Shown here: positions 8,728 to 17,076 of the stretch, in pieces | Layout: the number at the start of each line of letters is the position of its first letter | How positions within the stretch are numbered: the first letter of the stretch is position 1 | Assembly: GCF_900089495.1 (NCBI RefSeq) | Contig: NZ_LT605203.1 | Coordinates: 421,501-485,500, forward strand | Direction of reading: 5' to 3' | DNA length: 64,000 nt | From: Thiomonas sp. X19 | GTDB lineage: Bacteria; Pseudomonadota; Gammaproteobacteria; Burkholderiales; Burkholderiaceae_C | Made by a program: the position numbers and the translations under genes | The notes under the pieces: generated by a model | The model's input: the letters and a program-made list of their open reading frames with translations, nothing else | Databases searched by the model: none | Told to the model about the DNA's origin: nothing

Positions 8728-9522
8728 TCAGGCGGCAGCCACGGAGGCCGTAGCCGGAGTGCGGACGCGGCGCACCATTTCCTGGGCGAACTCGATGTAG
8801 GCGACCGCGCCCCGGCTGGATTTGTCGAACACCACACCGGGCTGGCCGTAGCTCGGCGCCTCGGCCAGGCGCACGTTGCGCGGAATGACGCTCTCGAACA
8901 CCTTGGCGCCGAAATGGGTCTTGAGCTGTTCGCTGACCTGCTGCTGCAGGGTGATGCGCGGGTCGAACATCACGCGTAGCAGGCCGATGAGCACGAGTTC
9001 GGGGTTGAACTTGGCATGGACCTGGCGCACGGTGTTGACCAGGTCCGACAGGCCTTCGAGGGCGAAATATTCGCATTGCATGGGCACGATCACGCCATGC
9101 GCGGCGCACAGGCCGTTGAGGGTGAGCAGACCGAGCGAAGGCGGCGTGTCGATGAGGATGAAGTCATAGTCCGGCGCGATCGGCTTGAGCACGTCTTTCA
9201 GCCGGTGTTCGCGCCGCTCCAGGTCCACCAGTTCGACTTCGGCGCCGGCCAGTTCGCGGTTGGCGCCGAGCACGTCGTAGCCGGCCTTGTCACTGTGGCG
9301 GCGGACTTCGGCCACGCCAGCCATGCCCAGCAGCACCTGGTAGACGCTGGGCGCGAGGCCGCGCTTGTCGATGCCCGAGCCCATGGTGGCATTGCCCTGC
9401 GGGTCGAGGTCGACCAGCAGCACGCGCTGGCCGACCTGGGCCAGCCCGGCGGCAAGGTTGACGCAGGTGGTGGTCTTGCCGACCCCGCCTTTTTGATTGG
9501 CGACGCAAAAAACCGATGCCAT
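8728..9522 (-). CDS. parA: Chromosome partitioning ATPase ParA
   Basis: ParA/Soj is a deviant Walker ATPase that moves ParB-parS complexes over the nucleoid. The 264-residue protein begins directly with the deviant Walker A motif (QKGGVGKTT, residues 10-18). It also has Walker A-prime LLVDLDPQGN (35-44), a Walker B-type FILIDTPPSLG near 120 and the conserved PRNVRLAEAPSYGQP segment near 215. There is no N-terminal DNA-binding extension, so this is the short chromosomal type. It lies 9 bp downstream of rsmG and 4 bp upstream of the hydrolase gene, in the origin-proximal mnmG-rsmG-parA-parB arrangement. Confidence 0.97.
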   Translation of the reverse strand: MASVFCVANQKGGVGKTTTCVNLAAGLAQVGQRVLLVDLDPQGNATMGSGIDKRGLAPSVYQVLLGMAGVAEVRRHSDKAGYDVLGANRELAGAEVELVDLERREHRLKDVLKPIAPDYDFILIDTPPSLGLLTLNGLCAAHGVIVPMQCEYFALEGLSDLVNTVRQVHAKFNPELVLIGLLRVMFDPRITLQQQVSEQLKTHFGAKVFESVIPRNVRLAEAPSYGQPGVVFDKSSRGAVAYIEFAQEMVRRVRTPATASVAAA

Positions 9523-9531
9523 GGGGTTTCC

Positions 9532-10305
9532 TTACTGACCTTGCACAGGGTCGGGCGATGTTGAAATGCTGCGCCGCAGCATCCACACCACGCAGCGTTG
9601 CGCATCCAGCTCGGGCACGGTCAGTGCCTCCACATGGGCGTCGATCTCGGCCGGTAAGGCGGCCAATTCGGCTTGCGGCGCATGGCCCTTCATCGCGGCC
9701 CAGCAGCCGCCCTCGCCCAGCAAAGGCGTGGTCAACTGGATCAGGGTGCCGAGGTCGCTGAACGCGCGGCTGGTGATGCAGTCGAAACTGGGCTGCGTCA
9801 GGCGTTCCACCCGGCCATGCGCCACCTGGACCTGGGGCAAGCGCAATTCGGCCGCCGCTTGTTGCATGAACGCGCACTTTTTTTGCACTGCGTCATTCAA
9901 CACGATCGGCCTCTCGGGCAGCATGATGGCCAGCACCAGCCCGGGCAAGCCGCCGCCGGAACCGACATCCAGCAAGCGCCGCGGCGCCCGTGCCGCCAGG
10001 CCCGGCACGAGGGCGAGGCAATCCGCCAGATGCAGGGTGAACATCTGCTGCGGCGCGCGCACCGCGGTGAGGTTGTAGACCCGATTCCAGCGTTCGAGCA
10101 GTTCCAGATAGGCCAGGAGCTGCGCGCGCTGCGTTGGGGTGGCTGGCAATTGCAGCGCGAGCAGCAGACGGTCGAGGCGCTCGGATGCGCTCGCGTTCTC
10201 GGCAGGGTGCTGCCGCCTGCTGGTGGGGCTGATGACGTTGGCCTGGCCATGGACGGCCGAGGCATGTTCTTTGGCGCGGCTTGCGGGGAGGCGTTGCATC
10301 GGCAA
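9532..10305 (-). CDS. rsmG: 16S rRNA (guanine527-N7)-methyltransferase RsmG
   Basis: RsmG (GidB) makes m7G527 in 16S rRNA; its loss gives low-level streptomycin resistance in several bacteria. Key segments are LELLERWNRVYNLTAV near 67-82, the SAM-binding loop LLDVGSGGGLPGL (111-123), and SFDCITSRAFSDL in the second half. At 257 residues it is about 45 longer than the usual 205-215. The extra sequence is a low-complexity N-terminus, so the true start may be internal, although no better ATG precedes ASERLDRLLLAL. It lies 7 bp after mnmG and 9 bp before parA, in one apparent operon. Confidence 0.95.
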   Translation of the reverse strand: MPMQRLPASRAKEHASAVHGQANVISPTSRRQHPAENASASERLDRLLLALQLPATPTQRAQLLAYLELLERWNRVYNLTAVRAPQQMFTLHLADCLALVPGLAARAPRRLLDVGSGGGLPGLVLAIMLPERPIVLNDAVQKKCAFMQQAAAELRLPQVQVAHGRVERLTQPSFDCITSRAFSDLGTLIQLTTPLLGEGGCWAAMKGHAPQAELAALPAEIDAHVEALTVPELDAQRCVVWMLRRSISTSPDPVQGQ

Positions 10306-10312
10306 TGGCGAA

Positions 10313-12241
10313 TCAGGCGGCTTGTGACGGTGCGGCCGCGGAGCGCAGCCGGCGTTTGCGCAAATGCACCAGCAAAAGCGAGATCGCAGCCGGCGTCACG
10401 CCAGAAAGGCGTGAGGCTAGGCCCAGGGTTTGCGGCCGCGCGCGCCCCAGTTTTTGCCGCACCTCGATGGACAGGCCGGAAACGGCGTCGTAGTCGAGAT
10501 CGGCCGGCAGGGGTAGATGCTCGTACTCGGCCGCGCGCAGCACGTCTTGCTGCTGCCGGTCGATGTAGCCGGCGTACTTCACGCCAATTTGCACCTGCTC
10601 GGCCTCTTCGGGCTGCAGGGCCTCCGGCGGGGCGAAGCGGCCCTCGAGCGCATTGACCAGGCGGTTGTATTCGACTTCCGGCCGGCGCAGCAGGTCTTCG
10701 AGCCGGTATTCGCGCTCGATCGTCTGGCCGACGAGTTGCAGCGCCTCCGCAGGCGGCAAGGCCTCGGGCTGTACCCAGGTGGAGCGCAGACGCTGGCGCT
10801 CGCGCTCGATGGCGTCGCGCTTGCGGCAGAAGGCGTCCCAGCGGGCGTCGTCCACCAGACCGAGTTTGCGGCCGGCCTCGGTCAGACGCAGGTCGGCGTT
10901 GTCTTCGCGCAGGCTCAGGCGGTATTCGGCGCGGCTGGTGAACATGCGGTAGGGCTCGCTCACACCCTTGATGATGAGATCGTCGACCAGCACGCCGAGA
11001 TAGGCTTGGTCGCGCGCCGGGCACCAAGGCTCGCGCCCCTGCACCTGCAGCGCGGCGTTGGTCCCAGCCAGCAGACCCTGCGCCGCGGCCTCCTCGTAGC
11101 CCGTGGTGCCGTTGATTTGCCCGGCGAAGAACAAGCCGCCGATGGCCCGGGTTTCCAGCGATGTTTTCAACGCGCGCGGGTCGAAGTAGTCGTACTCGAT
11201 GGCGTATCCTGGGCGCAGCAGGTGCGCCTGCTCCAAACCCGGAATGCTGTGCACCAGTTCGAGTTGCACGTCGAATGGCAGGCTGGTGGAAATGCCGTTG
11301 GGATAGAACTCGTGGGTGTTCAGACCCTCCGGCTCGAGGAAAATCTGGTGGGCGTCCTTGCTGGCAAAGCGGTGAATCTTGTCTTCGATGCTGGGGCAGT
11401 AGCGCGGTCCGACACCTTCGATCATGCCGGTGTACATCGGGCTGCGGTCGAGGCCGCCGCGGATGATGTCGTGGGTCCGCGAGTTAGTATGCGTGATCCA
11501 GCAGGGGACCTGTGTTGGATGCTGTTCGGCACGACCGAGGAAACTGAAGACGGGAACGGGATGGAGGTCGCCGGGCTGCTCTTCCATCTTGGAAAAGTCG
11601 ATGCTGCGGCCATCGATACGCGGCGGCGTACCCGTTTTGAGACGCCCTTGGGGCAGCTTCAGTTCGCGAAGGCGCTGCGCGAGCGAAATGGCGGGAGGGT
11701 CGCCAGCGCGGCCTGCGGCGTAATGGTCCAGGCCGATGTGGATTTTGCCATCGAGGAAGGTGCCGGCCGTGAGCACCACGCTGCGCGCACGGAAGCGGAT
11801 CCCGCTTTGCGTGATGGCGCCGTTGACGCGATCGCCCTGCCCGGTGGATTCGATCATCAGATCATCGACGGCCTGCTGGAATAACCAGAGCCGGGTCTGA
11901 TTTTCGAGCCGTTTGCGGATGTCGGCTTTGTACAGCAGTCGATCTGCCTGGGCGCGAGTCGCTCGAACCGCCGGGCCTTTGCTGCCGTTGAGGATGCGAA
12001 ACTGGATGCCAGCTTCGTCGGTGGCTGCCGCCATGGCCCCGCCGAGCGCGTCGATTTCTTTCACCAGATGGCCCTTGCCGATGCCACCGATGGACGGATT
12101 GCACGACATCTGACCCAGGGTTTCAATGTTGTGCGTCAGCAGCAAAGTCGCCGCGCCCACGCGCGCAGCCGCCAACGCTGCCTCGGTGCCGGCATGGCCC
12201 CCGCCGACGACGATGACATCGAAAATATTGGGAAAGTCCAT
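10313..12241 (-). CDS. mnmG: tRNA uridine-5-carboxymethylaminomethyl modification enzyme MnmG
   Basis: MnmG (GidA), with MnmE, makes the (c)mnm5 modification at tRNA wobble uridine 34 using FAD, 5,10-methylene-THF and NADH. The 642-residue protein has the N-terminal FAD motif [14 protein letters not shown] (10-23), the family signature [22 protein letters not shown] near 48-69, [13 protein letters not shown], and the second signature [19 protein letters not shown] near 370-390. The C-terminal helical domain binds MnmE. The frame stays open upstream through a parS site to 12361, but the conserved [15 protein letters not shown] start at 12241 is clearly right. It heads the mnmG-rsmG-parA-hydrolase-parB run. 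Confidence 0.97.
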   Translation of the reverse strand: MDFPNIFDVIVVGGGHAGTEAALAAARVGAATLLLTHNIETLGQMSCNPSIGGIGKGHLVKEIDALGGAMAAATDEAGIQFRILNGSKGPAVRATRAQADRLLYKADIRKRLENQTRLWLFQQAVDDLMIESTGQGDRVNGAITQSGIRFRARSVVLTAGTFLDGKIHIGLDHYAAGRAGDPPAISLAQRLRELKLPQGRLKTGTPPRIDGRSIDFSKMEEQPGDLHPVPVFSFLGRAEQHPTQVPCWITHTNSRTHDIIRGGLDRSPMYTGMIEGVGPRYCPSIEDKIHRFASKDAHQIFLEPEGLNTHEFYPNGISTSLPFDVQLELVHSIPGLEQAHLLRPGYAIEYDYFDPRALKTSLETRAIGGLFFAGQINGTTGYEEAAAQGLLAGTNAALQVQGREPWCPARDQAYLGVLVDDLIIKGVSEPYRMFTSRAEYRLSLREDNADLRLTEAGRKLGLVDDARWDAFCRKRDAIERERQRLRSTWVQPEALPPAEALQLVGQTIEREYRLEDLLRRPEVEYNRLVNALEGRFAPPEALQPEEAEQVQIGVKYAGYIDRQQQDVLRAAEYEHLPLPADLDYDAVSGLSIEVRQKLGRARPQTLGLASRLSGVTPAAISLLLVHLRKRRLRSAAAPSQAA

Positions 12242-12299
12242 GGGGTTCAATTGGCGGCGACGCGCTGATTGTAGGGCGCCCCTGCTTCGCTTGCTGCGA

Positions 12300-12315
12300 T
12301 GTTTCACGTGAAACA
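12300..12315. promoter_or_regulatory. parS centromere site (TGTTTCACGTGAAACA)
   Basis: The 16-bp palindrome TGTTTCACGTGAAACA matches the near-universal chromosomal parS consensus exactly and extends to an 18-bp perfect palindrome with its flanking A and T (12299-12316). It lies 59 bp upstream of the mnmG start, in the non-coding gap, about 4 kb from parB. Binding by the local ParB is inferred from the consensus. Confidence 0.93.
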
Positions 12316-12342
12316 TCGCCACCACCACCACCAACCAAAGCC

Positions 12343-12457
12343 GCAACATATCCACTCCCAAGGAAATGCAGGGGGCCGTCCCAAATTTCCTTGACCCCCA
12401 CGGGGGCGGGTCGGCAGCCGACCCTGGGGGCGCTCAAAATTTGAGTGGATATGTTGC
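12343..12457. repeat. 15-bp inverted repeat enclosing an 85-bp structured segment
   Basis: GCAACATATCCACTC at 12343-12357 is repeated as its exact reverse complement at 12443-12457. Between them lie smaller inverted repeats: AAGGAAAT with ATTTCCTT, GGGTCGGC with GCCGACCC, and CTCAAA with TTTGAG. Each 15-mer contains TATCCAC, the core of a DnaA box, but the outer bases differ from TTATCCACA. The segment sits between parS and the DUF2892 gene. It could be a structured RNA, a small non-autonomous element or part of a replication origin; the sequence alone does not decide. Confidence 0.7.
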
Positions 12458-12660
12458 CTGGGCCGGCGCGCACCACGCGTTTGCGGCCGCCTCATGGGAA
12501 TTCCGGCACTCACGCGTTTATGCGGTGGTGGCCATTGAGGCCAGCACAGCACTTGCCTTTGACGTGAATCATGGATAGATTCAGGTCCATGACCTAAATT
12601 ACATCCAAGCCATGGATCCATGCATCTAGTCGGTAGACGCAACCATTGGAGGAGCGTGCG

Positions 12661-12861
12661 ATGAAGAAGAATGCTGGTGGGTTGGATCGCGGTTTCCGCA
12701 TTGCTGTCGGTGTGGTCTTGATTGCACTTGCTGCAAGCGGGACCGTCGGGGTTTGGGGTTACATCGGCGTGGTTCCCTTGTTGACCGGCCTGTTCGGTTT
12801 TTGCCCTGTGTATACCTTGCTTGGCATGAACACCTGCCCGGTGAAAAATCGCCAAAGCTGA
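12661..12861 (+). CDS. DUF2892 small inner-membrane protein
   Basis: The 66-residue protein matches DUF2892 (YgaP-like transmembrane family). A short N-terminus (MKKNAGGLDRGFRI) leads into two membrane helices, and the family motif FCPVYTLLGMNTC sits near residues 48-59. In other bacteria this domain is often fused to, or encoded next to, rhodanese and persulfide-handling genes. A strong GGAGGAG lies 6 bases upstream of the ATG; a TTG start five codons earlier is less likely. The next genes are a metallo-beta-lactamase hydrolase and a TauE exporter, a context compatible with sulfur handling. A palindrome that doubles as a terminator follows 50 bp after the stop. Confidence 0.88.
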   Translation: MKKNAGGLDRGFRIAVGVVLIALAASGTVGVWGYIGVVPLLTGLFGFCPVYTLLGMNTCPVKNRQS

Positions 12862-12910
12862 TGCACTGGGTTCTTGTGGATCCTGTCGGGCTCTCAAGAG
12901 ACAGTAACAA

Positions 12911-12946
12911 CGGGGGACGTTCCACGTGGAACGTCCCCCGCTTTTT
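12911..12946 (+). terminator. Perfect 30-bp palindrome: parS-like core inside a Rho-independent terminator
   Basis: Bases 12911-12940 form a perfect palindrome with five G-C pairs at each outer end, followed by CTTTTTT (12941-12947). That is the form of an intrinsic terminator for the DUF2892 gene. Its central 16 bp, CGTTCCACGTGGAACG (12918-12933), contain the parS-type core GTTCCACGTGGAAC known from pseudomonads and differ from TGTTCCACGTGGAACA only in the outermost pair. One sequence may therefore serve both as transcription terminator and as ParB-binding site. Confidence 0.82.
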
Positions 12947-13068
12947 TGGGGTTCCGCGTCGGTCGGCGCAGCGATGTCTTCATCGCGATGCGTGCTTTCC
13001 AGCAGACCGTGTCTCATCATGTCAGCTACACTCGGTTACATCCAATTCAATCCATGGGTGAGCCTGAC

Positions 13069-14043
13069 ATGAAGCATTCATCCCTGTTTCGGCGGCATGC
13101 CCTGCGCGCCTGTTTGGTGAGCGTGCTGTGGTTGTGCCTGGGATCGGTGCAGGCCGCGACGCCTGCGATGACGATTGCGCTGAAGCAACTGACCGAGCAG
13201 GTCTATGTCGCCGTGGGCGAGGCAGGTCCCGCCAGTTCTGCCAATCGGGGATTCAACTCCAATGCCGGGTTCGTCATCACCAAGGCTGGGGTTGTGGTCT
13301 TCGATGCCCTGGGCACGCCGGTGCTGGGCGAAGCTCTGGTGCGGGCCATCAAGACCGTCACGGATCAACCCATCAAACTCGTGATCGTGAGCCATTACCA
13401 CGCGGACCATTTCTATGGCCTGCAGGCCTTCAAGGATCAGGGGGCTGAAATTTGGGCGGACGTGAAAGCAAGACATGAGTTGGGCACGGACCTTTTCAAG
13501 CAGCGTCTCCAGCAACGTCAGCGTGACTTGTTTCCCGACGTGGACGAAAACCAAAAAATCGTCCCAGCCGATCGCTGGCTGAATGGCGACACCCATTTCG
13601 AGATGGGCGGCACCCACTTCAAGATCATCTATGCCGGCCCGGCGCATACGGCCGAGGACATTCTGCTCTGGGCGCAGGAGCCCCGGGTGCTCTTCGCTGG
13701 CGACTTGTTCTTCCAGGGGCGGGTGCCTTATGTCGTTGGAGCCAATCTGCGTGGCTGGCTGGCGTCGATGGACAAGATGACGACGCTGGATGCAGCCTGG
13801 GTGGTGCCTGGGCATGGCCAGCCTTCGAAGGATCCGACGCCGGGCATCGCCATGACGCGGGACTACTTGCAGTTTCTCATGGCGCAAATGGGCCGGGGCG
13901 CGGACGACATGCTCTCCTTTGATGAGGCCTATGACCGCGTCGACTGGGGACGCTGGAAGTCCATGCCGGCCTTCGACGCTGCCAACCGGCTGAATGCCTA
14001 CACCGCTTACCTGGAGATGCAGCAGGAGACGCTGAAGAAATAG
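13069..14043 (+). CDS. Secreted metallo-beta-lactamase fold hydrolase (SoxH-like)
   Basis: The 324-residue protein has a signal peptide (cleavage probably after SVQA, near residue 29) and an MBL-fold domain. The zinc motif is SHYHADHFYG (109-114 for HYHADH). Later metal ligands are the His in AGPAHTAEDILLW, the Asp in VLFAGDLFF and the His in VVPGHGQPS. The pattern resembles SoxH and the quinoprotein-relay zinc metallohydrolases, which act in the periplasm on unknown, possibly sulfur-containing substrates. Neighbours are a DUF2892 gene upstream and a convergent TauE/SafE exporter. The ATG at 13069 was chosen for the signal peptide; 13054 is an alternative. The exact reaction is unknown. Confidence 0.82.
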   Translation: MKHSSLFRRHALRACLVSVLWLCLGSVQAATPAMTIALKQLTEQVYVAVGEAGPASSANRGFNSNAGFVITKAGVVVFDALGTPVLGEALVRAIKTVTDQPIKLVIVSHYHADHFYGLQAFKDQGAEIWADVKARHELGTDLFKQRLQQRQRDLFPDVDENQKIVPADRWLNGDTHFEMGGTHFKIIYAGPAHTAEDILLWAQEPRVLFAGDLFFQGRVPYVVGANLRGWLASMDKMTTLDAAWVVPGHGQPSKDPTPGIAMTRDYLQFLMAQMGRGADDMLSFDEAYDRVDWGRWKSMPAFDAANRLNAYTAYLEMQQETLKK

Positions 14044-14077
14044 GCCACGACCCAACGCGGCCGCTGCCCATGCAATC

Positions 14078-14854
14078 TCAGCGGGCAACCGCGCCGAAAA
14101 AGGCGTCCCAGGCGGTTTTGGCAATGAGGAGCGCAACGATGGCCAAAAACATCCAGCGGACGAAGTGCGTGCCACGGCGCATCGCCAAGCGCGTGCCCAA
14201 AACACTGCCAGTGATATTGCTCACGGCAATGAGTGCCGCGTAAGGCCACATCACATGGCCCTTGGCGGCGAACAGGATGAGCGCGGCAAGATTGCAGGCG
14301 ACGTTGACAACTTTGGCGCTGGCGGTGGCGTGAAGAAAGTCATAGCCAAAACCACGCACGAACAGGAACACCAGAAAATTCCCCGTTCCCGGCCCGAAAA
14401 ATCCATCATAAAAACCAATGACGCCGCCGCCAATCACCGCAAGAACCGTCTCGGTACGCCCTGTCAGGTGCGGTTTGTGATGATGCCCCAGATCCTTGCG
14501 CCAGAAGGTGTAGACCAGGACGATGGTGAGGATGAAAGGCAGTGCCTTGCGAAAATCGCCCGATTCAACATGCGATATGGCGAGCGCGCCGAAGAAGGAT
14601 CCGACGAAGGCAGCCAGGGCGGCCGGCAAAACCGTGCTCCAGGGGATACGAACCCGCCGCAGGAAAGACAGCATGGCTGCGGAAGTCCCCCAGATGGCCC
14701 CGCCCTTGTTGGTGCCGAACAAGGTTGCCGGTGGCGTGGTGGGGAAAGCCGAAAACAGCGCCGGGACCAGAATCAGCCCGCCGCCGCCCACAATGGAATC
14801 CACAAAGCCGGCGGCCAGCGCGGCAAGAGCCAGGGTCAACAGGCCATAGTCCAT
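14078..14854 (-). CDS. TauE/SafE family anion exporter
   Basis: The 258-residue integral membrane protein has about eight hydrophobic segments and both TauE/SafE (DUF81) repeats. The first begins ALAAGFVDSIVGGGGLILVPAL near residues 12-33. The second has GGGVIGFYDGFFGPGTGNFL near the middle. The family exports sulfite, sulfoacetate or other organic anions. The FVDSIVGGGG and FYDGFFGPGTG motifs are those of the common YfcA-like branch, for which sulfite export is an inference rather than a proven role. It is convergent with the metallo-hydrolase gene. A second, more divergent TauE gene lies in the sulfolactate operon. Confidence 0.88.
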   Translation of the reverse strand: MDYGLLTLALAALAAGFVDSIVGGGGLILVPALFSAFPTTPPATLFGTNKGGAIWGTSAAMLSFLRRVRIPWSTVLPAALAAFVGSFFGALAISHVESGDFRKALPFILTIVLVYTFWRKDLGHHHKPHLTGRTETVLAVIGGGVIGFYDGFFGPGTGNFLVFLFVRGFGYDFLHATASAKVVNVACNLAALILFAAKGHVMWPYAALIAVSNITGSVLGTRLAMRRGTHFVRWMFLAIVALLIAKTAWDAFFGAVAR

Positions 14855-14910
14855 AGGCGGGAGACGGAGGATTGCATGACGGGTGCATGAGGACGCACCG
14901 CCGTGGTGCG

Positions 14911-14947
14911 AAAAAGAAAAGGCGCCTGAACCGCTGGTTCGGGCGCC
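14911..14947 (-). terminator. Rho-independent terminator on the minus strand
   Basis: A 12-bp stem with one wobble pair and a 3-base loop (14921-14947) is followed, on the minus strand, by TTTTCTTTTT. It would stop transcripts arriving from marC, about 200 bp to the right, and keep them out of the TauE gene that starts at 14854. Confidence 0.75.
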
Positions 14948-15151
14948 CGTTTCAGCATATGGCCGCTGATGGCTTGGGGATTTTGCGGTGGACCGCTACC
15001 CCTATGGGCTGTCTCCTCAGTGCTCCCCTTGTGTCATTTGACGCGTGAGCATTGCGAATACGCAAGATTATTGAGGCATACAAGCAAAGGCGCACGCGGG
15101 AAAACCCGAGCTATTTTGCTGCATTGCAGCAAGACTGGGCTGCCGTTCGGC

Positions 15152-15775
15152 TCAGTGTCCCAGGCCGGGGAATAGCTTGAGCAAGCCGTCGCTCATCATT
15201 TCCACCGAGAGCGCTGCCAGAATCAAACCCATGAGCCGCGTCATCACGTTGATTCCGGTCTTGCCCAGTGCCCTGGCAATGGGTTGGGCCGCACGAAACG
15301 CCAGCGCGCAAGCCAGGGCGATGATCACGCCGTAGGCCACCAGCACGAACTGGTCGGTCCAGTGATGCGCCTTATTGGCATAGATGATGACCGTGCTGAT
15401 GGTGGCCGGGCCGGTGAGCAGGGGGATGGTCAGCGGCACGACGGCGACGCTGTCGCTGGCAACGGCTTCATCCACCTCTTCCGGCGTGGATTTGACGGCG
15501 CCCGGATGGGCATTGAGCATGCTGAAGGCCGAGACCAGCAGCAGCATGCCACCGCCAACTTGAAAAGATGCCAGCGAGATGCCGAAGAAATGCAGCAGAT
15601 CGATGCCGATGAGTGCGCTGACGGCAATGACCATAAAAGCGGAGAACGCGCTGATGAGAATGGTGCGCTGGCGCTGCGCCGACGTGAAGTTTTCAGTGAA
15701 GGCGATGAAAAATGGAATCACGCCCAGAGGGTTGACGATGGCCAGCAGCGCCACCAACGGTTTGATGAGATTCAT
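15152..15775 (-). CDS. MarC family integral membrane protein
   Basis: The 207-residue protein has six predicted membrane helices and the MarC/YchE family pattern: LLAIVNPLGVIPFFIAFTEN near residues 9-28, SFQVGGGMLLLVSAFSML in the third helix region and PLTIPLLTGPATISTVI near 120-136. MarC was once linked to multidrug resistance but has no proven transport substrate. The ATG at 15773-15775 begins the conserved MNLIKPLVAL; the longer open frame to 15958 adds an Arg/Ala-rich stretch that is not part of the family. It is transcribed alone, with the minus-strand terminator at 14911-14947 downstream. Confidence 0.9.
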   Translation of the reverse strand: MNLIKPLVALLAIVNPLGVIPFFIAFTENFTSAQRQRTILISAFSAFMVIAVSALIGIDLLHFFGISLASFQVGGGMLLLVSAFSMLNAHPGAVKSTPEEVDEAVASDSVAVVPLTIPLLTGPATISTVIIYANKAHHWTDQFVLVAYGVIIALACALAFRAAQPIARALGKTGINVMTRLMGLILAALSVEMMSDGLLKLFPGLGH

Positions 15776-15965
15776 GGCGTGGGGTATGGATGCGCAGCCA
15801 CAAGCGTAGTGCCTGGCGGGCGCTGCAGGAAGCGCCTGGCCGAAGTTGCCCGACAAGGCCCTGGCCCGACCGACACCGCGCACGCGGCGCCCGGGGCGCG
15901 ACCTTGCGGCCTTGGAGTGGAGGCAAAGACGCGCCACGCCACAATAGGACGTGGCCAAGTCGACG

Positions 15966-16925
15966 TCACTGCACGAAGCCGATGCGTCCTCGCTTGCTGG
16001 CCTGGTGCGGCGTCAAATCCTGCGCCAGCACCTCGCGACGCCCGGCGAGCTTGGCGGCGCCGAAGGCGCCGGTGATGAGGCGACGCATTTCGCGTGGCTT
16101 GCATTTTGTCAGCAAGTCGAGCGCGCCAGGACTCAGGGTTTCCGGGAAGGCGGCGCCCCAGTCATGGCTGTTGCGGATGCTGCTGTACAGGCGCTCGGCG
16201 ATGCTGCGCAGCCCGGCTTCGTCAGGCGGGTCGATTTCATAGACATTGAGCCGGTTGAGCAGGGGCTCGGGAATGCCGGCGGCGTCATTGGCGGTGGCCA
16301 CCCAGACCACGGCGCTGCAGTCGATCGGCACTTCGGCGAATTCGTCGGTGAAGTGCTGCGCCGTGTCGAATTCCAGCAGGCTGTAGAGCGCACCCAGCGG
16401 ATCGTACTGCGCCCCGCCCGCGGCCTTGTCGATCTCGTCGATGACCACCACCGGGTTGGCGAAATCGCCCTGCACCAGGGTCTCGAACACCTTGCCGGGA
16501 CGCGCGCCTTTCCACTGCGAGGACGAGCCCGACAGAATCCACCCGGCGGTGAGCGCATTCATGGGCGCGAGTGCCCAGGTGGTGCCCAACAGCTGGGCGA
16601 CGCGGCGCGCGAAATGGGTTTTGCCGATGCCCGGTTCGCCCAGCAGCAGCATGGGCGTGACCTCGATGGCGTCGCGGCTGTTGGCTGCGAGCGCGACGGA
16701 GCGGCAGATGTCTTCCAGCGGCTCAGTGAAGTTGGGCAGTTCGTGATGCAGCGTGTCCCTATCGGGTAGCTCGGCCGGCTTGATCGCCAGGCGCTGGCCG
16801 CCAGCCTCGATCATGCGCGCATAGGTGTGGCGCAACTGTTCATGCGCCTCGGGCGGCAGGCCTTTGAGCTTGCGCTCGACCTCGTCCACCGCATAAACCG
16901 ACTTGTAGGCAGCCACGGCAATCAT
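15966..16925 (-). CDS. AAA+ ATPase (Lon-like ATPase domain, no protease)
   Basis: The 319-residue protein is a single AAA+ module. It has Walker A GEPGIGKTH (96-104), Walker B VVVIDEID (159-166), a sensor-1 region in VVWVATANDAAGIPEPLLNRL and sensor-2-like PREMRRLITGAFG near the C-terminus. Its order of motifs resembles the ATPase domain of Lon, but the serine protease domain and the N-terminal substrate domain are missing. The ATG at 16923-16925 follows a good GGAGGTG site; upstream codons lack homology. Its role is unknown. It lies between marC and kup, all on the minus strand. Confidence 0.8.
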   Translation of the reverse strand: MIAVAAYKSVYAVDEVERKLKGLPPEAHEQLRHTYARMIEAGGQRLAIKPAELPDRDTLHHELPNFTEPLEDICRSVALAANSRDAIEVTPMLLLGEPGIGKTHFARRVAQLLGTTWALAPMNALTAGWILSGSSSQWKGARPGKVFETLVQGDFANPVVVIDEIDKAAGGAQYDPLGALYSLLEFDTAQHFTDEFAEVPIDCSAVVWVATANDAAGIPEPLLNRLNVYEIDPPDEAGLRSIAERLYSSIRNSHDWGAAFPETLSPGALDLLTKCKPREMRRLITGAFGAAKLAGRREVLAQDLTPHQASKRGRIGFVQ

Positions 16926-17076
16926 GATGCACCTCCTCGGCAAACACAGAGCCCATGCAAGGCCATGCACCAATCATGCCAGACCGAGACCACCAAGCAA
17001 GTCTGCTCGCCGTGGCCGAGGGCCAATGGCGTGAACTTTTGCACACTTTGGCCCAAACATGTATGCGGGGCTGGCC

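Noticed and set aside
12242..12361. Forty-codon N-terminal extension of MnmG
   Set aside because: It translates the parS palindrome and AT-rich gap; the conserved MnmG start is at 12241.
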